A stretch of 64,000 bases of DNA. It comes from Pycnopodia helianthoides. Taxonomy: Eukaryota; Echinodermata; Asteroidea; Forcipulatida; Asteriidae. Shown here piece by piece: positions 11,746 to 21,447 of this stretch. The notes beneath the pieces were generated by a model. It made no database searches, was not told the origin of the DNA, and was given only the letters and a program-made list of their open reading frames with translations. The stretch's first letter is position 1, and each line of letters begins with the position of its first letter. The stretch spans positions 5,814,700 through 5,878,699 of the forward strand of contig CM063245.1 of NCBI GenBank assembly GCA_032158295.1, given 5' to 3'. A program made the translations under genes and the position numbers.

Positions 11746-12282
11746 CCAATGATCATACCGTTAAGTTGATACTTGGAAATGGAAACAAGAAGAAACAGAG
11801 CCTTTGCCGTCTCTTTTTACCCGTTGTCACCTCGACAGTATTAAATGAACTAATGCTTTCTTCGTGGAGGCACTGTACATTTTAGGAACAAATGGGCCAG
11901 CACCTTTTAGGGTGTGTTATGTGGTATATTATATCTTCTTTAGACATGCCTGTGGTGTTCGTGTATTCAATTGGAAACAATTCACAGTTGGGATGGTGTT
12001 GAGAGTGAGTTTTCTTACTCCTTTTGTTCCACACTTTTTTTCATCTGCACTGTAGTAATATAAACACTTAGACTAATGTTCGGAGCCAAGCGATAATCGG
12101 ATAATACAATGTGAACATTTCAAACACATTTCATTAGTTTGTGTCGAAGGCATCCGCTATTAAAATGTCATGACAGCAATTGGTTTGTTGCCGTAATTGG
12201 TACAGGTGTAGTGTGTATCCGGTGACTAGTGTTTTTAAAAGGTCTTATACACAGGATTTGTAAGAATAAAAAACACCGCCAT
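11746..12282. other. No supported gene
   Basis: A 63-codon open frame (11864-12055) is hydrophobic but has no ATG or splice context that I trust. Confidence 0.4.
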
Positions 12283-12650
12283 TGTTTAATTTTATTCTGA
12301 AAGCTTACTGATCATGAAGTTTGTACTAGAACCATTTTTATGTAAATTATTTCCTTCTCAAATAACGTCTTATTCGAGAAGACTGCATCTGAAAACCTAG
12401 AAAACGCAACAGCTGACTTCGGTTGTTACAACCAAGAGATATTAAGGACAATGTGTTTACATGCAGAAAATTGTGCATTGTTTTTCACTATTTTCTCCTG
12501 AGTAACACAACGGATTCAGCCCACATTTTCACAGGTTTGTTATTTCATGTGTATGAATTGATCACACATAACATGATCAGTATATATACTGTCCTGCGAC
12601 TATTTTGTCAGCTCTACCATTCCTGTATTATACCTTTAAAGGGAAATCAT
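12283..12650 (+). mobile_element. Dispersed repeat, partner of 58013-58335
   Basis: It shares ordered blocks with the segment at 58 kb: CTGAAAACCTAGAAAA, GACAATGTGTTTACA, TCACAGGTTTGTTATTTC, and CTATTTTGTCAGCTCTACCA near the end, finishing in CTTTAAA. The copies are clearly diverged. The 107-codon open frame here is partly repeat and is not called as a gene. Confidence 0.7.
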
Positions 12651-12767
12651 CCAATGGTTTTTGAAGACATTTATTTATTTATATGCTTCAGTTTTCACAT
12701 CATACACTCTGATGAGAAAATTTATCAAATTTGGTTTCATGTTTGAGTGAAAACCATACACAAAATA

Positions 12768-13284
12768 TTAAAGAGGGGCTCCAAGGTCGAACTCACCTTT
12801 GTGATACACTCATTTCCCAATAGACAGCGTCCTTATGAAAGTTAGGAATACAAATCCAAGTCTCCAACCTCAGGTTAAAAGTTGTGTAAAATGCCATTTA
12901 TATATACTCTCCTCTTCTGAGAAATTTTGAAGCATGACGTCATCGGAAATCAAAAGTGGGTATGGACATTTCAAAGAGTAATTTTTGCGCCAGTTAAAAG
13001 GTCACAATCAATACTGTTTTTGGAGTGAATATCATCACATTTCAGGAATGAACTAACTATGTTCTGTACACAAATTACAGACCATATAATTGGAAAGGTG
13101 AATTAATCGAACGTTTTTGGATTTTTACAAAATTGCGCTCGAAGGGTATCAAACACAGTACTATCTTACACCGTTTGAGGCTAGAGACTTGTATTTCTTT
13201 TTCTATATATCATTATAAGGACTCTGTCTATTTGAAAATGGGTGAATCACAAAATTGAATTTGACCTTGGAGCCCCTCTTTTAA
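12768..13284. mobile_element. TTAA-flanked TIR element (non-autonomous, ~509 bp)
   Basis: The left end is TTAA then AGAGGGGCTCCAAGGTC; the right end is GACCTTGGAGCCCCTCTT then TTAA. The terminal inverted repeat is 17-18 bp with one extra base on the right. A second, weaker inverted similarity continues inward ('aaatccaagtctccaacctc' against 'gaggctagagacttgtattt'). TTAA target duplication is the hallmark of piggyBac-type transposases. There is no coding capacity, so it would depend on a transposase made elsewhere. Confidence 0.85.
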
Positions 13285-14243
13285 TCTGTCTGGGATTTTG
13301 TGCGCGTTCTTATTGACACAATCATTATAATAATCTACATTTTGCCATTTTGAGAGTCAATCTCCCTGTGTTATACAGTGTAGTGCGAATTTTAGGTGAC
13401 TCAGCGCACAACCCAAGTTTTTGCCAACCAAGGTTGGAAAACTATGGGAAGCCATAAATGCAAAGCAGAAACGGATAGGCCCTAGCCACAGTTTGTAACA
13501 ATACTACACAAATATTAAAAAAAAGTGTTGAGATTGTTGGAAACAAAGCAACCAATCATAAGATGTATAGGCCTATTTGTTTTATTGAAAGTTAGCAGAA
13601 GTGTTGAATTTGGTCACAACATCTGTACCCGCGATTGAATGCTTTGCTAATACAGTCGGTCCTTGCCAACCAGCGCGGCTTGTTGATCAACAAAAGAAAG
13701 GTCTATACAAAGAGGTGCCATGTTCCCTCATTCCAACTAGTAGTAGTGGTACTGCGCACGCGCGATGTACGCTCTACTTCATTGGAACGGTCTATTTAAT
13801 AGACATTTCCCAACACAAAGTTATCCATTGTGAATATAATAGGTGGAAGGGATGTATAAGAAAACAAGCTAAGGTTGACTGATTACATTTTTAATTGATG
13901 AAGCGGGAAATTGCATTAGGAAAATTGGCTGATTAGGTCAAATTCACGGCAGAGCACAATGTACAATACTTATTATATTAATCATGCTTTATGAGCTACA
14001 TATTGAGCTGAAAATAGCTTGGATGGCAGAATAATTCAACTAAAAAATGCGCGTTATTTTGTGTTTCAATATACAGTATAATTTGTACACATTTTTTAAA
14101 ATCATAATTAACACATGAAACTATAAAGATAACACCTGCACATTTTTTTTGAGATGTGTTTTCTTACTTTAAATCAACAACTGATAAAATTTGTGCTATA
14201 TGCAATCTCCATAAAACTGTTCGCTTCAATTTTCCTCAATGGA
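13285..14243. other. No supported gene
   Basis: Unique AT-rich DNA with a few open frames lacking ATG or splice context. Confidence 0.4.
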
Positions 14244-14750
14244 GCTGTTTACAAATAAGCCATTTGCGAGTTAGATTTAAAATGTCTGGTACAATGATTT
14301 GCTTGATCACAACGTACCGCTTAAACTTGAATTCCTTGTCAGACTATATAGAGACAGTTGCTATGTCAAATGGTTTGGGGTAAGCTCCAGATGAGCAAAC
14401 CCTGGTACCGTGCAATTGTGCCATACACATTCATTTCGAATTGTGTATGGGTGTTCGCCTTCTCTTACTTACTACGCAAAAGCTTGCCCGACAGCGATTT
14501 TTTTTCTGCAGCATACTTCGTCAATACAGTCAATACAGCCAACAGTTAAGAGATAGGCTGTTCTTCCCTATCCCTTAACTGTTTACTCCATAGCCGGCAT
14601 GTGCTGCAGAACAAAAATTTGCTGCCCGACACAGCAGCTGTCTCGATAGTTTGAGGAATTCAAATTTAAGCGCCAACTTGTGATCTGGCAGCGCAAGTCA
14701 TTGTACCAAACATTCAAATCTAACTCGCAAATGGCTTATTGTGCTTGCAG
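14244..14750. mobile_element. Inverted-repeat element with ~50-bp arms
   Basis: The block AATAAGCCATTTGCGAGTTA plus GATTTAAAATGTCTGGTACA (about 14253-14305) recurs in reverse complement at about 14697-14747 with a few mismatches. Inside lies a smaller palindrome, CAGTTAAGAGATAGG against CCTATCCCTTAACTG (14542-14582). This arrangement suggests a foldback or MITE-type element. Confidence 0.6.
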
Positions 14751-15004
14751 GAAGTCCAGACTCTCTGTTGCTATATAGGCCCTTTTCGAAACCACGGCAT
14801 GGGCTCCAGCTTGGGGTAAGTCCAACTGTTTGAAGCACGGTAGAGAAAGCGTTTTCTAAATAACCGACGGAGCCTAAAGCCCAAGCCCAAACCGTGATGT
14901 CAAAAACAGCCACCGTATACATGGTGGTGTCACTTCTTTACATGGTAATAAGTTGTAAAGTATTGCACTGTTTGACCATTACGAAAGCGAAAACAAAGAC
15001 CGGG

Positions 15005-15190
15005 GCTGATTTTCATAAAGCTTGCTGCCTAAAGAAGACAATAGTGCTTTAACAAAATATAGACAACAAAATAAGCAGGATACCAGTTGCAAATCGTACG
15101 TAAAACATGGTAGTTTAGCAGGTAACCCCTTTGTGTAAAATGTTGTGCTTTGAGCAAGCTTACATAGGGCCCTGGGTAGGCCTTACAACA
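15005..15190. mobile_element. Degenerate copy of the GCTGCTTAAG element family
   Basis: It retains ATAAGCAGGATACCAGTTGC and 'ggtagtttagcaggtaaccc', which match the core of the copies at 18621, 19657, 31158, 33243 and 48961. The ends are eroded. Confidence 0.5.
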
Positions 15191-15289
15191 AATCTGACAC
15201 CACAGCTTGAGAGATCCCCCGTTCTTATACATGTACCAATGTATCAAGCTTTTTAGTTGAGCGATTTAAAACGAGGAAGAGGGACACTG

Positions 15290-15650
15290 CAGTGTTGATA
15301 GTATAAACTTTTTAGATAAAGGATCCCTTCCAAGTAAGATGGTTTGGTTAACATTTAATTTTGAGAAACGATTCATGCATGAATCATGGTGAGATTTCCT
15401 AGGGTTGATGTCCGTTCGCGAATATTGCGGCCAGATATTATGCGGTTGGTACCCGCTGTCACCTCACTAAACGTGGACGGATTTGACGTTCGTGATGAAA
15501 ATACCTGGACAGTTTTTTGCTGTTTTCTCAAAAAGTAAACACAGTTGAAACTTTCACAGGTGACTTTTATTGTATCTTTCTTGATCATTTGCCTATAAAT
15601 CAGTATTACGTTGATGAAAACCAATCTATGCCCCGATACCTTCAACTCCC
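15290..15650. mobile_element. MITE-like element, CGTAATGC family
   Basis: This copy is close in order to 4545-4985: GTTGATAGTATAAACTTTTT, GAGAAACGATTCATGCATGA, GGTTGGTACCCGCTGTCACC and CAGTATTACGTTGATGAAAA. The 124-codon - strand open frame across its right side is repeat-derived. Confidence 0.65.
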
Positions 15651-15751
15651 CATCTTGACTCACACAAATATACACAAAACAAATCAAGGGTAAGTCGAAA
15701 CGAGCAAATATGAGCACACAATGATAACCCCCTTGCTGTTCATTCATTCAG

Positions 15752-15912
15752 GTAGCGTCCTCAAGCCATCTAGGTATCACCGCCTTGCATTAATTATAAT
15801 CTTCCATCCAATCTGACACGAAGCGTCAACCGGAGGGAGGTCCCACGGGGGAGCACCGCGACAAGTCACCCCGTCACGACGGACTGCGGACTGCCGCTCG
15901 GGACGCCGCCAC
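15752..15912 (+). other. CpG-rich exon-like patch ending in a splice donor
   Basis: An unusually GC- and CpG-rich block (about 15828-15912) sits in AT-rich surroundings and ends CGCCACACG|GTAAGAGC. An acceptor-like TTCATTCATTCAG lies at 15751. One frame is open for 39 codons up to the donor, without an ATG. It could be a 5' untranslated or internal exon, or simply a GC-rich patch. Confidence 0.3.
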
Positions 15913-16466
15913 ACGGTAAGAGCAAATTAATTGGCGAATTAATGTTGGTCATGGTCCACCAGCCCACCATCGACTAATCAATAAATTAATGTTCGTAACT
16001 ATCAATGAGACAGTTTATCGGTTTTAAATTGTCTGTTAATTTGTGTACACATGGTGTTGTCTGTCGGAAAGGAACAGCTCGTTGCAAGGGTCGAAACCGA
16101 AATTTGCAGTCCATTATTGATGACGGTCTGTCAAGTAATCCATTAAGCCAGTTACTATTATTAATAATGCAAATATTTCATAAGGAATTAATCAGTTCTG
16201 AAAGCCAAGTTGATCGCTTTGAAAAAACCTTGACCATATTCTTTTATTCCCTTTTTGTAAAACGAATAGATCAATTTCCAAGTCAAGTCGTTTGAAAAAT
16301 AAACAGTAAAACAGAAAAAGTCGAACGTAAGGTACAAAGACATGATCACAGGGTCAATTGAATACAAGTGCCTTTTATTATACGTAATTGTTTATAAGTT
16401 AACTTTAACGGCTGTCTCAATTTAATATTGAACCCATGTAAGTCGACTTGCACTGCTGATCGCCGA

Positions 16467-16680
16467 TTAAAATATAATATTGTAAACAAAAAAAGACGGA
16501 ATGACACAGCGTGTGGACGCTATGCGCCGTTCCACCTTTGCATCAGCATTATATTGGTCAGTAACCCTTTCGTCTATAAATGACTGTGAACTTGAACAAC
16601 CGTCCCTGTGCTTATACTGCTTTTGTTGAATACGTTCTCGGCTCAAACGCGCTCTTGTCACTGTGTTCTTGCCTTAAGTG
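16467..16680 (-). other. Possible coding relic, charged helical peptide
   Basis: A - strand frame of about 68 codons is rich in Arg, Lys and Gln (LSRERIQQKQYKHRD near its start). It faintly recalls the helical segment before the C-terminal part of Gypsy-type integrases ('RIQQAQ-KQK-YHDRR'). There is no ATG, no catalytic motif and no flanking LTR. It may be a transposon scrap or chance. Confidence 0.2.
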
Positions 16681-17589
16681 TCATTTCATATTCCGTATAG
16701 TCTGAAGAGTTCTTTCCCTTTGAACCTTGACCTGCGTCTCTTAATCAACTGATAAACATTTTGTGTCCACAAAGTTTTGTATATGAAATAAGAACAAATG
16801 TTCATGCCGTGTTGCATGACGGGAGTGTTGCAAAACGGAGAAAGGGGCTGGCATTTACTAACTTTGTAATTCCGGTATTGAATTGTTGAATTAGTGGGAA
16901 GCTCTCTAAAGAGTGCTTACAACAGCATTACGAAACATGTTTATGCATACTTAAACAAGACAAAACAAACTGAGAGCACGTCCTTAAAAAATTGAGTTTT
17001 TAAATGCTGTCATCGAATGTAAATCAACTTGTAGCTCTGGACGGATGCGAAGGAAGTGTGCATCCAGTAGAAGGCAATTAAATGTTTTGATTTATGAAGA
17101 AGTTGATGGGGCGCCTCCCCCGTATTGACTTGGCCGAGTAAATTTCCACGCGACCCCGGCAAGCCTCCCGTCGAAATGGATACAAAATGATTGTACGGAG
17201 TGAGAGGTTTTGAAGTCTATACCGGGTCCGGAATGATGACAAAAAGCAAACATAACGCTATGAAATCATACACTGGGTATATATTGGCTCGTCCTGGGGG
17301 TGGGGTTAGAAGATGTGGACTCTTTTGGCAGTCAGACATTGTGTTTCGTCTGTGTCAATTCCGTTGATGAATTTAATACCGTCCCCTGCCTTCCCACCTT
17401 CCCTCTGCCCCCATTGGTTTGTTTAATATATATTTGATTTCTGTGTGTAACTTAATAATGTTTGCTTGAATAAACAGGAAAAGTAACAAATAAGTAAAAA
17501 AGCCAAAGAAAAGAAGAAGAAAACAAGACATTACAATAAGAAACCCTGTTCTGCAGGTCGACGATAACGGGGCCCTATCTTTCATCACT
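16681..17589. other. No supported gene
   Basis: Nothing recognised. Confidence 0.4.
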
Positions 17590-17699
17590 GCTTACCATGG
17601 GTTTCAGCGCTTACGGCACCATGTAAAGCACGTGAATATATCGGTTGTAAGCATAATTCCGTGGTAGGCAGCAGAATTCACGGAAGCAGTGGTGAGCAT

Positions 17700-17880
17700 A
17701 TTTAGGCACAGACAGGCATCGCGTCACCGGTCGAGCTTGGTAATCTGTGGTTAAGATTTCGTTGATTGGAACGTGCGGGAGGTCCGTGGTTCAAATCCTA
17801 TACCGGGAGCCTGTGTAATTGTCCCCAAAAGACGCAGAGAGCACTGGGTCAGGGAAGCCGAATACAAAAATAAAATAAAA
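17700..17880 (+). mobile_element. tRNA-like SINE fragment
   Basis: The B-box-like GTGGTTCAAATCCTATACC at about 17790 is preceded by 'ccggtcgagcttggtaatctg', which resembles an A-box region. A GAGCACTGGGTC body and an A-rich end (AATAAAATAAAAATCCC) follow. The spacing between the boxes is too long for a functional tRNA, so it is read as a SINE remnant. Confidence 0.5.
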
Positions 17881-17883
17881 ATC

Positions 17884-18240
17884 CCTGCACTGACGTCACA
17901 CGTGGCCACTGTTTGCATAGTCTGCCATTTTGGGTGTCAAAATACGTGTAAAGTTATGGCGCCCGTCCAATGCGCGTCATCTAAAATGTGCACTGCAAAG
18001 TAACATGTACAACACACGCAGCATCGCTACATGGGCAGCGCGTCGTATCGATACCTCTCGTCACTCACCCCAGGGGTGAAAAAAGCCCCTGGTTATGATC
18101 GAGTAGGGCATTGTAGGGAAAATGGCGCGGCGAGATCGTAAAAGCTACTGGGAACGAGGTTGCAACACACAGGTATTCCGACTCAAAAAAATGGCGCTTG
18201 CAATATTTATAGTGCCATGACGTCAGGTGAATTGGGTCAA
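17884..18240. mobile_element. TGACGTCA-bearing dispersed repeat, copy 1
   Basis: It starts CACTGACGTCACACGTGGCC, then TCTGCCATTTTGGGTGTCAA and CGTCATCTAAAATGTGCACT, and ends CATGACGTCAGGTGA. The same order occurs at 31424-31690, and related ends occur at 59605-60010. Each end carries a palindromic cAMP-response-element core, TGACGTCA. No coding capacity was found. Confidence 0.65.
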
Positions 18241-18330
18241 TACTCTATTCATACTGGTCGTTTTATCAGCCAGGTCCTGAGGTTTCAGGAACATGTTGAA
18301 CATTGTAGGACTAGAATTTGATATTGATAC

Positions 18331-18571
18331 TCAGGAAAAAACCCTACTATCGTTGATGAGTTTGGGTGACCCTTCCTTCCAGTCCGTGCCCATCACAATG
18401 TGGTCTGAAACACGGGAACCCAATTCAGGCTCAATTATGATATGAACAAGACCCCCCACTGGACATGAAATCTGTTCGCCGTGTGGTGTTATGATCACGT
18501 ACTGTAGTTCAGACACTTCTGGCCACGGCCTAGCCTTTACAATCGTGAAGTCAAACGTGAACTGAACCGAC
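18331..18571 (-). CDS. Orphan gene, exon 2 (candidate terminal exon)
   Basis: This - strand exon begins after TTCTCGAG (acceptor preceded by a pyrimidine-rich TCTGTCTTCTTTG) and reads to TGA at 18331. It joins in phase to exon 1 at 19318: the split codon AG|G gives Arg. The combined product is 90 residues. The exon-encoded part contains FDFTIVKARPWPEVSELQ, ITPHGEQISCPVGG and IIIEPELGSRVSDHIVMG. The alternation of beta-type residues with GG and P turns looks like a folded beta-rich domain, and I do not recognise the family. There is no signal peptide or membrane segment. An alternative is that the exon ends at GATA|GTAGGG (about 18346) and the gene continues. No AATAAA was seen just downstream. 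Confidence 0.5.
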
Positions 18572-18620
18572 CTCGAGAACTCAACTCAAAGAAGACAGAA
18601 TGTCACCTATGCATGCGACC

Positions 18621-18780
18621 AGGGCCCAATTTCATGGAGCTGCTTAAGCAGAAAATATTGCTTGACAATTGTCTGCTAAGCAGAAATGAGCAGGATACTA
18701 GTCACACATTGTACAATGTGACTCGGTAGTTTGGCTGGTAACCTTAATCTGGTAAGCATAACTTCGTTGTGTTGATAATT
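18621..18780. mobile_element. GCTGCTTAAG element family, copy in the orphan gene's intron
   Basis: It begins GGGCCCAATTTCATGGAGCT then GCTTAAGCAGAAAATATTGC, and contains GAGCAGGATACTAGTCACA and GGCTGGTAACC. The palindromic layout matches the other copies. It lies inside the proposed ~750-bp intron between 19318 and 18571. Confidence 0.75.
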
Positions 18781-19279
18781 CAATTTTAGCTCACTACGAA
18801 ATTAACTAGAAAACAAACTTGGATAAATGTTGCAGTTATTACTCGCAAAGCTATGCGTTGTGTTTACCAGATTGTGTTACTCTGATAAAATATTGTTAAT
18901 TTCGGCATTTTGACTCATACAATTATACAGAATGTTTACACATTATTAAAGTAATGCATTAAAACGTAAAACAAATATATGTAAGACAGTCAAATTACTA
19001 TAAAATTCAGGGAAAGTAACGGGTGGTAAAAACAGACAACCATCAAAACGATTGTAGCTTTGAAGAATCAATCAACTAAAGAATATAAAGGAAAAACCCG
19101 AAGAGAACAAAAACGAACGAACAAACCCATAATGACAAAACAGACAAGCAAAATATCGAGGTATGGGCAAGAAGAGGAGCACACACTGTCACCATGATAC
19201 CGGTATAGTTGAGCTTGATATCACCTCAATCATTTGTAAAAACGTACAACAAAACAAAATGAGCTGCTCAAAAGAGGAA

Positions 19280-19620
19280 ATGCAACAGTTTTCCTTGTCC
19301 GTCGGCGCCGTTTTCACCTAATCGCTTCACTGAATTTCCCCCTTTTCATCGGAACGATTTTCACCGGCCGATCGATCGCTCGCAGCGGCCGCCGGCGCGT
19401 GTGTAAGCCCCGGACCCCTGCCCCTCTCTTCGCACTCTCTCTTCCCCGTTCTTTCTTCCGCACCAGATCACTCTCCTTAGCCCCCGATGGGTGGGACAAA
19501 AATCAAAGCCAACTGTCTGAACTTCAGAGGATTTGTCTGTCTGTTCCTACAGACGAGCCGAGAGAGCGGGAGAGAGGGGCGATCCGTATCTGGGTCGAGT
19601 TGCTCAGCAGAAAATTGTTC
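19280..19620 (-). promoter_or_regulatory. CpG-rich promoter-like region
   Basis: The GC- and CpG-rich core CGGCCGATCGATCGCTCGCA then GCGGCCGCCGGCGCGTG (19366-19402) is flanked by CT-rich DNA (CCCCTCTCTTCGCACTCTCT). It is an abrupt island in AT-rich sequence, consistent with a TATA-less promoter for the - strand orphan gene. It could equally fire on the + strand, where a pyrimidine-rich leader would follow. Confidence 0.4.
19318..19349 (-). CDS. Orphan gene, exon 1 (start codon)
   Basis: The only ATG in an open - strand frame of the CpG-rich region starts at 19349 and gives MKRGKFSEAI plus two bases of an Arg codon. It ends at the donor TTAG|GTGAAA. The frame remains open without ATG for about 50 codons upstream, which fits a 5' untranslated leader. 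The join to 18571 is inferred from phase (2 + 1 bases) and the plausible product (KFSEAIRSVQFTFDF). It is not proven. The donor GTGAAA is weaker than consensus, which lowers confidence. Confidence 0.4.
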
Positions 19621-19656
19621 AGTAGTATTTGCTGCTATGCAACTGTTTGCTTGTGC

Positions 19657-20190
19657 ATGGCCCAATTTCAGAGTTGTGGAAGCAGAAAACAGTGCTTACC
19701 ATTTCCTGCTTAGCAAAAATGAGCAGGATACCAGTACCAGATGGTACATGTGGTATGGTGTTTGGCTGGTAACCCTATTCTGGTAAGCTACTATAATACT
19801 GTTTGTGCATAAGCAGCTCTATGGGTGCACCCACCAATTAAACTCCCATAGCATACAGTGCAAAATGCTAAATATTCAAAAGCACACGGAAAATACTTAG
19901 AAGTCTCACAGCTTTTTACCGTAGAGGGAAAATTATTAATTGACTCTTGAACTTTTATTCTCTGCTCAATTTGATATTGGGAGTCCCTTAACTTGGAAGT
20001 CAACAACCCCCAGGTTACAATTGGGATTTATTTATTTATTTATTTATTTATTTATTTTTTACACTGAAACACTTTTTGGGGGCTCTCAACTGTCTCATAT
20101 AGAATATTTTGAGGACCTAAAAAATTGATGAGGTCGACGCTCTGTTTTCTCCTTATTTGGTGGGGTGCACCCCTATGGAATTGGGCCCAG
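19657..20190. mobile_element. GCTGCTTAAG element interrupted by a nested insertion
   Basis: The left part (19657-19822) holds ATGGCCCAATTTCAGAG, AAAATGAGCAGGATACCAGT, GTTTGGCTGGTAACCC and AAGCAGCTCTAT. The expected right terminus, GGAATTGGGCCC, is found only at 20177-20188, after the inserted element. The other copies read AGCTCTATGAAATTGGGGCC continuously, which shows where the host element was split. Confidence 0.8.
19823..20172. mobile_element. Nested 350-bp TIR element with CTAT target duplication
   Basis: The ends are GGGTGCACCCACCAATTAA (left) and TTATTTGGTGGGGTGCACCC (right). They are inverted repeats of about 20 bp with one extra C. CTAT directly flanks both sides (19819-19822 and 20173-20176). 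The inside contains a (TTTA)n microsatellite at 20027-20057 and no coding frame. The open frame at 19791-20006 on the - strand lies mostly inside it. Confidence 0.85.
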
Positions 20191-20929
20191 GCCTAGGCCA
20201 TAATCGGACCCTAAGCCGCCGATTTGTCTACGGTCTTACTCACCAGAGAAAACCGGTCTTGTGCCTCGGTTAAGCTCTTGTGATTACTGCAATATTTGGT
20301 TTCAAGGAACCGAAAGAATGAACAGCAATTCGAAGAAGCAAGTTGACTTACAATGTGTTTGTCCACTTTTACAAAGTTAGAAGAACTGTCTTGTTCCAGT
20401 TGAACAAGACGGGATAAAGTAAATCAACCGTGAAGTTTATAGAATTTGAATGTGATAATATTTACAGTGTGGTCAATACATAACAGGAAAGTGGGCGGCC
20501 ACACCCACGCCACCCCCAGGCCTTGTGGCAGTTGCCGCTTGAAGTAATGCTATTAATTATAGACAACGATGAGTGCTGTAACAGGAAGTACGGAACAAGA
20601 TTCAATGAATTCACCGTCAGCCATGTCTTTAATATAGCTACTTACAGGTCGCATCGGAATAGTGTCAATTGCCGTAAGATGTCAATGCCCGCCCCCGGTG
20701 AGAAGCGGCGCATGCCCCCAGTAGCTTGCTGTCTCAACATGCTCCTCACGATCGTAATCGCTGCATGTCAGGGAGAGAAACGGGGCTGGTGGCCATATTT
20801 TCTTTTTTACATGGTTGCTTCTTTATTCACCAAAATCGACCCATATACTTAATTATTGATTTGGTCATTTGACGCTATAAGTTATTTAAAAACAATATTT
20901 AATTGCAACGATGTGAAATATTGATCCCT
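20191..20929. other. No supported gene
   Basis: A 109-codon open frame (20523-20852, +) does not start at ATG and has no domain that I recognise. No repeat is seen. Confidence 0.35.
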
Positions 20930-21240
20930 TTGCACGGAGTCAATATGTGCTCCTGTAGTTGCAATCGTTTCGTTCGACGGGTATTGGTTGGCTCATGCAT
21001 TATTCATAACTCGCTGACTCGCTGCATAATTCATGACCCGTCACTCGCCAGCTATCAGCGACGAGACACAATGATCACCATGCGCAGCGCGCGTTGCCTT
21101 CAACTTCCACGGACCAATCACATCTCTCCCCTCCTTAGACACAATCTCTCCACTGGCAAAAAGAGACCAACCGATGAAGCCAAAAACTAGAGCCCGCGCA
21201 AACCACACACACACTCACACGCACAATCCAATCCAACCCA
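20930..21240 (+). promoter_or_regulatory. CpG-richer promoter-like region with CCAAT box
   Basis: The region contains CCAAT at 21114-21118 (ACCAATCACATC), a palindromic ATGCGCAGCGCGCGTTGCC that resembles an NRF-1 site (21080-21098), CGCTGACTCGCTG (AP-1-like) and ATGCATTATTCATAA. Downstream, a CA-rich leader ends at a good donor (21447). It is the nearest promoter-like DNA on the + strand upstream of the secreted-peptide coding exon at 29085. The link is an inference. Confidence 0.4.
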
Positions 21241-21447
21241 ATAGCATCGGATACAATTGCTGCAACGGGCCATTAGAGAGGGTACCGGAGCTCAAGCGAC
21301 TCAAAACGCAGTGGGAAGTCTCGGGAACCAATACGCGTTCAGCCACCATCGTCAGTATACTCAACGATATTATTTTGTGTGCCATTTCTTAATTTGGAAA
21401 GCGTCAAGATTCACTGATTTCGGAGGGAGAGAGAGAGAGAGATACAG
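21241..21447 (+). other. Candidate 5' non-coding exon
   Basis: This leader-like segment ends GATACAG|GTATGT at 21447, a strong splice donor preceded by a (GA)n stretch (21425-21441). An upstream ATG at 21174 opens 72 codons that end before the donor, so any use of it would be as an upstream ORF. The 5' boundary is unknown. If it splices to 29073, the intron is 7625 bp. Confidence 0.35.

Noticed and set aside
19399..19786. 99-104-codon + strand frames in the CpG-rich region
   Set aside because: They are produced by the GC-rich promoter-like sequence and run into a transposon copy. No protein features were seen.
20027..20057. (TTTA)n as a separate regulatory feature
   Set aside because: It is a microsatellite inside the nested TIR element and has no independent signal.
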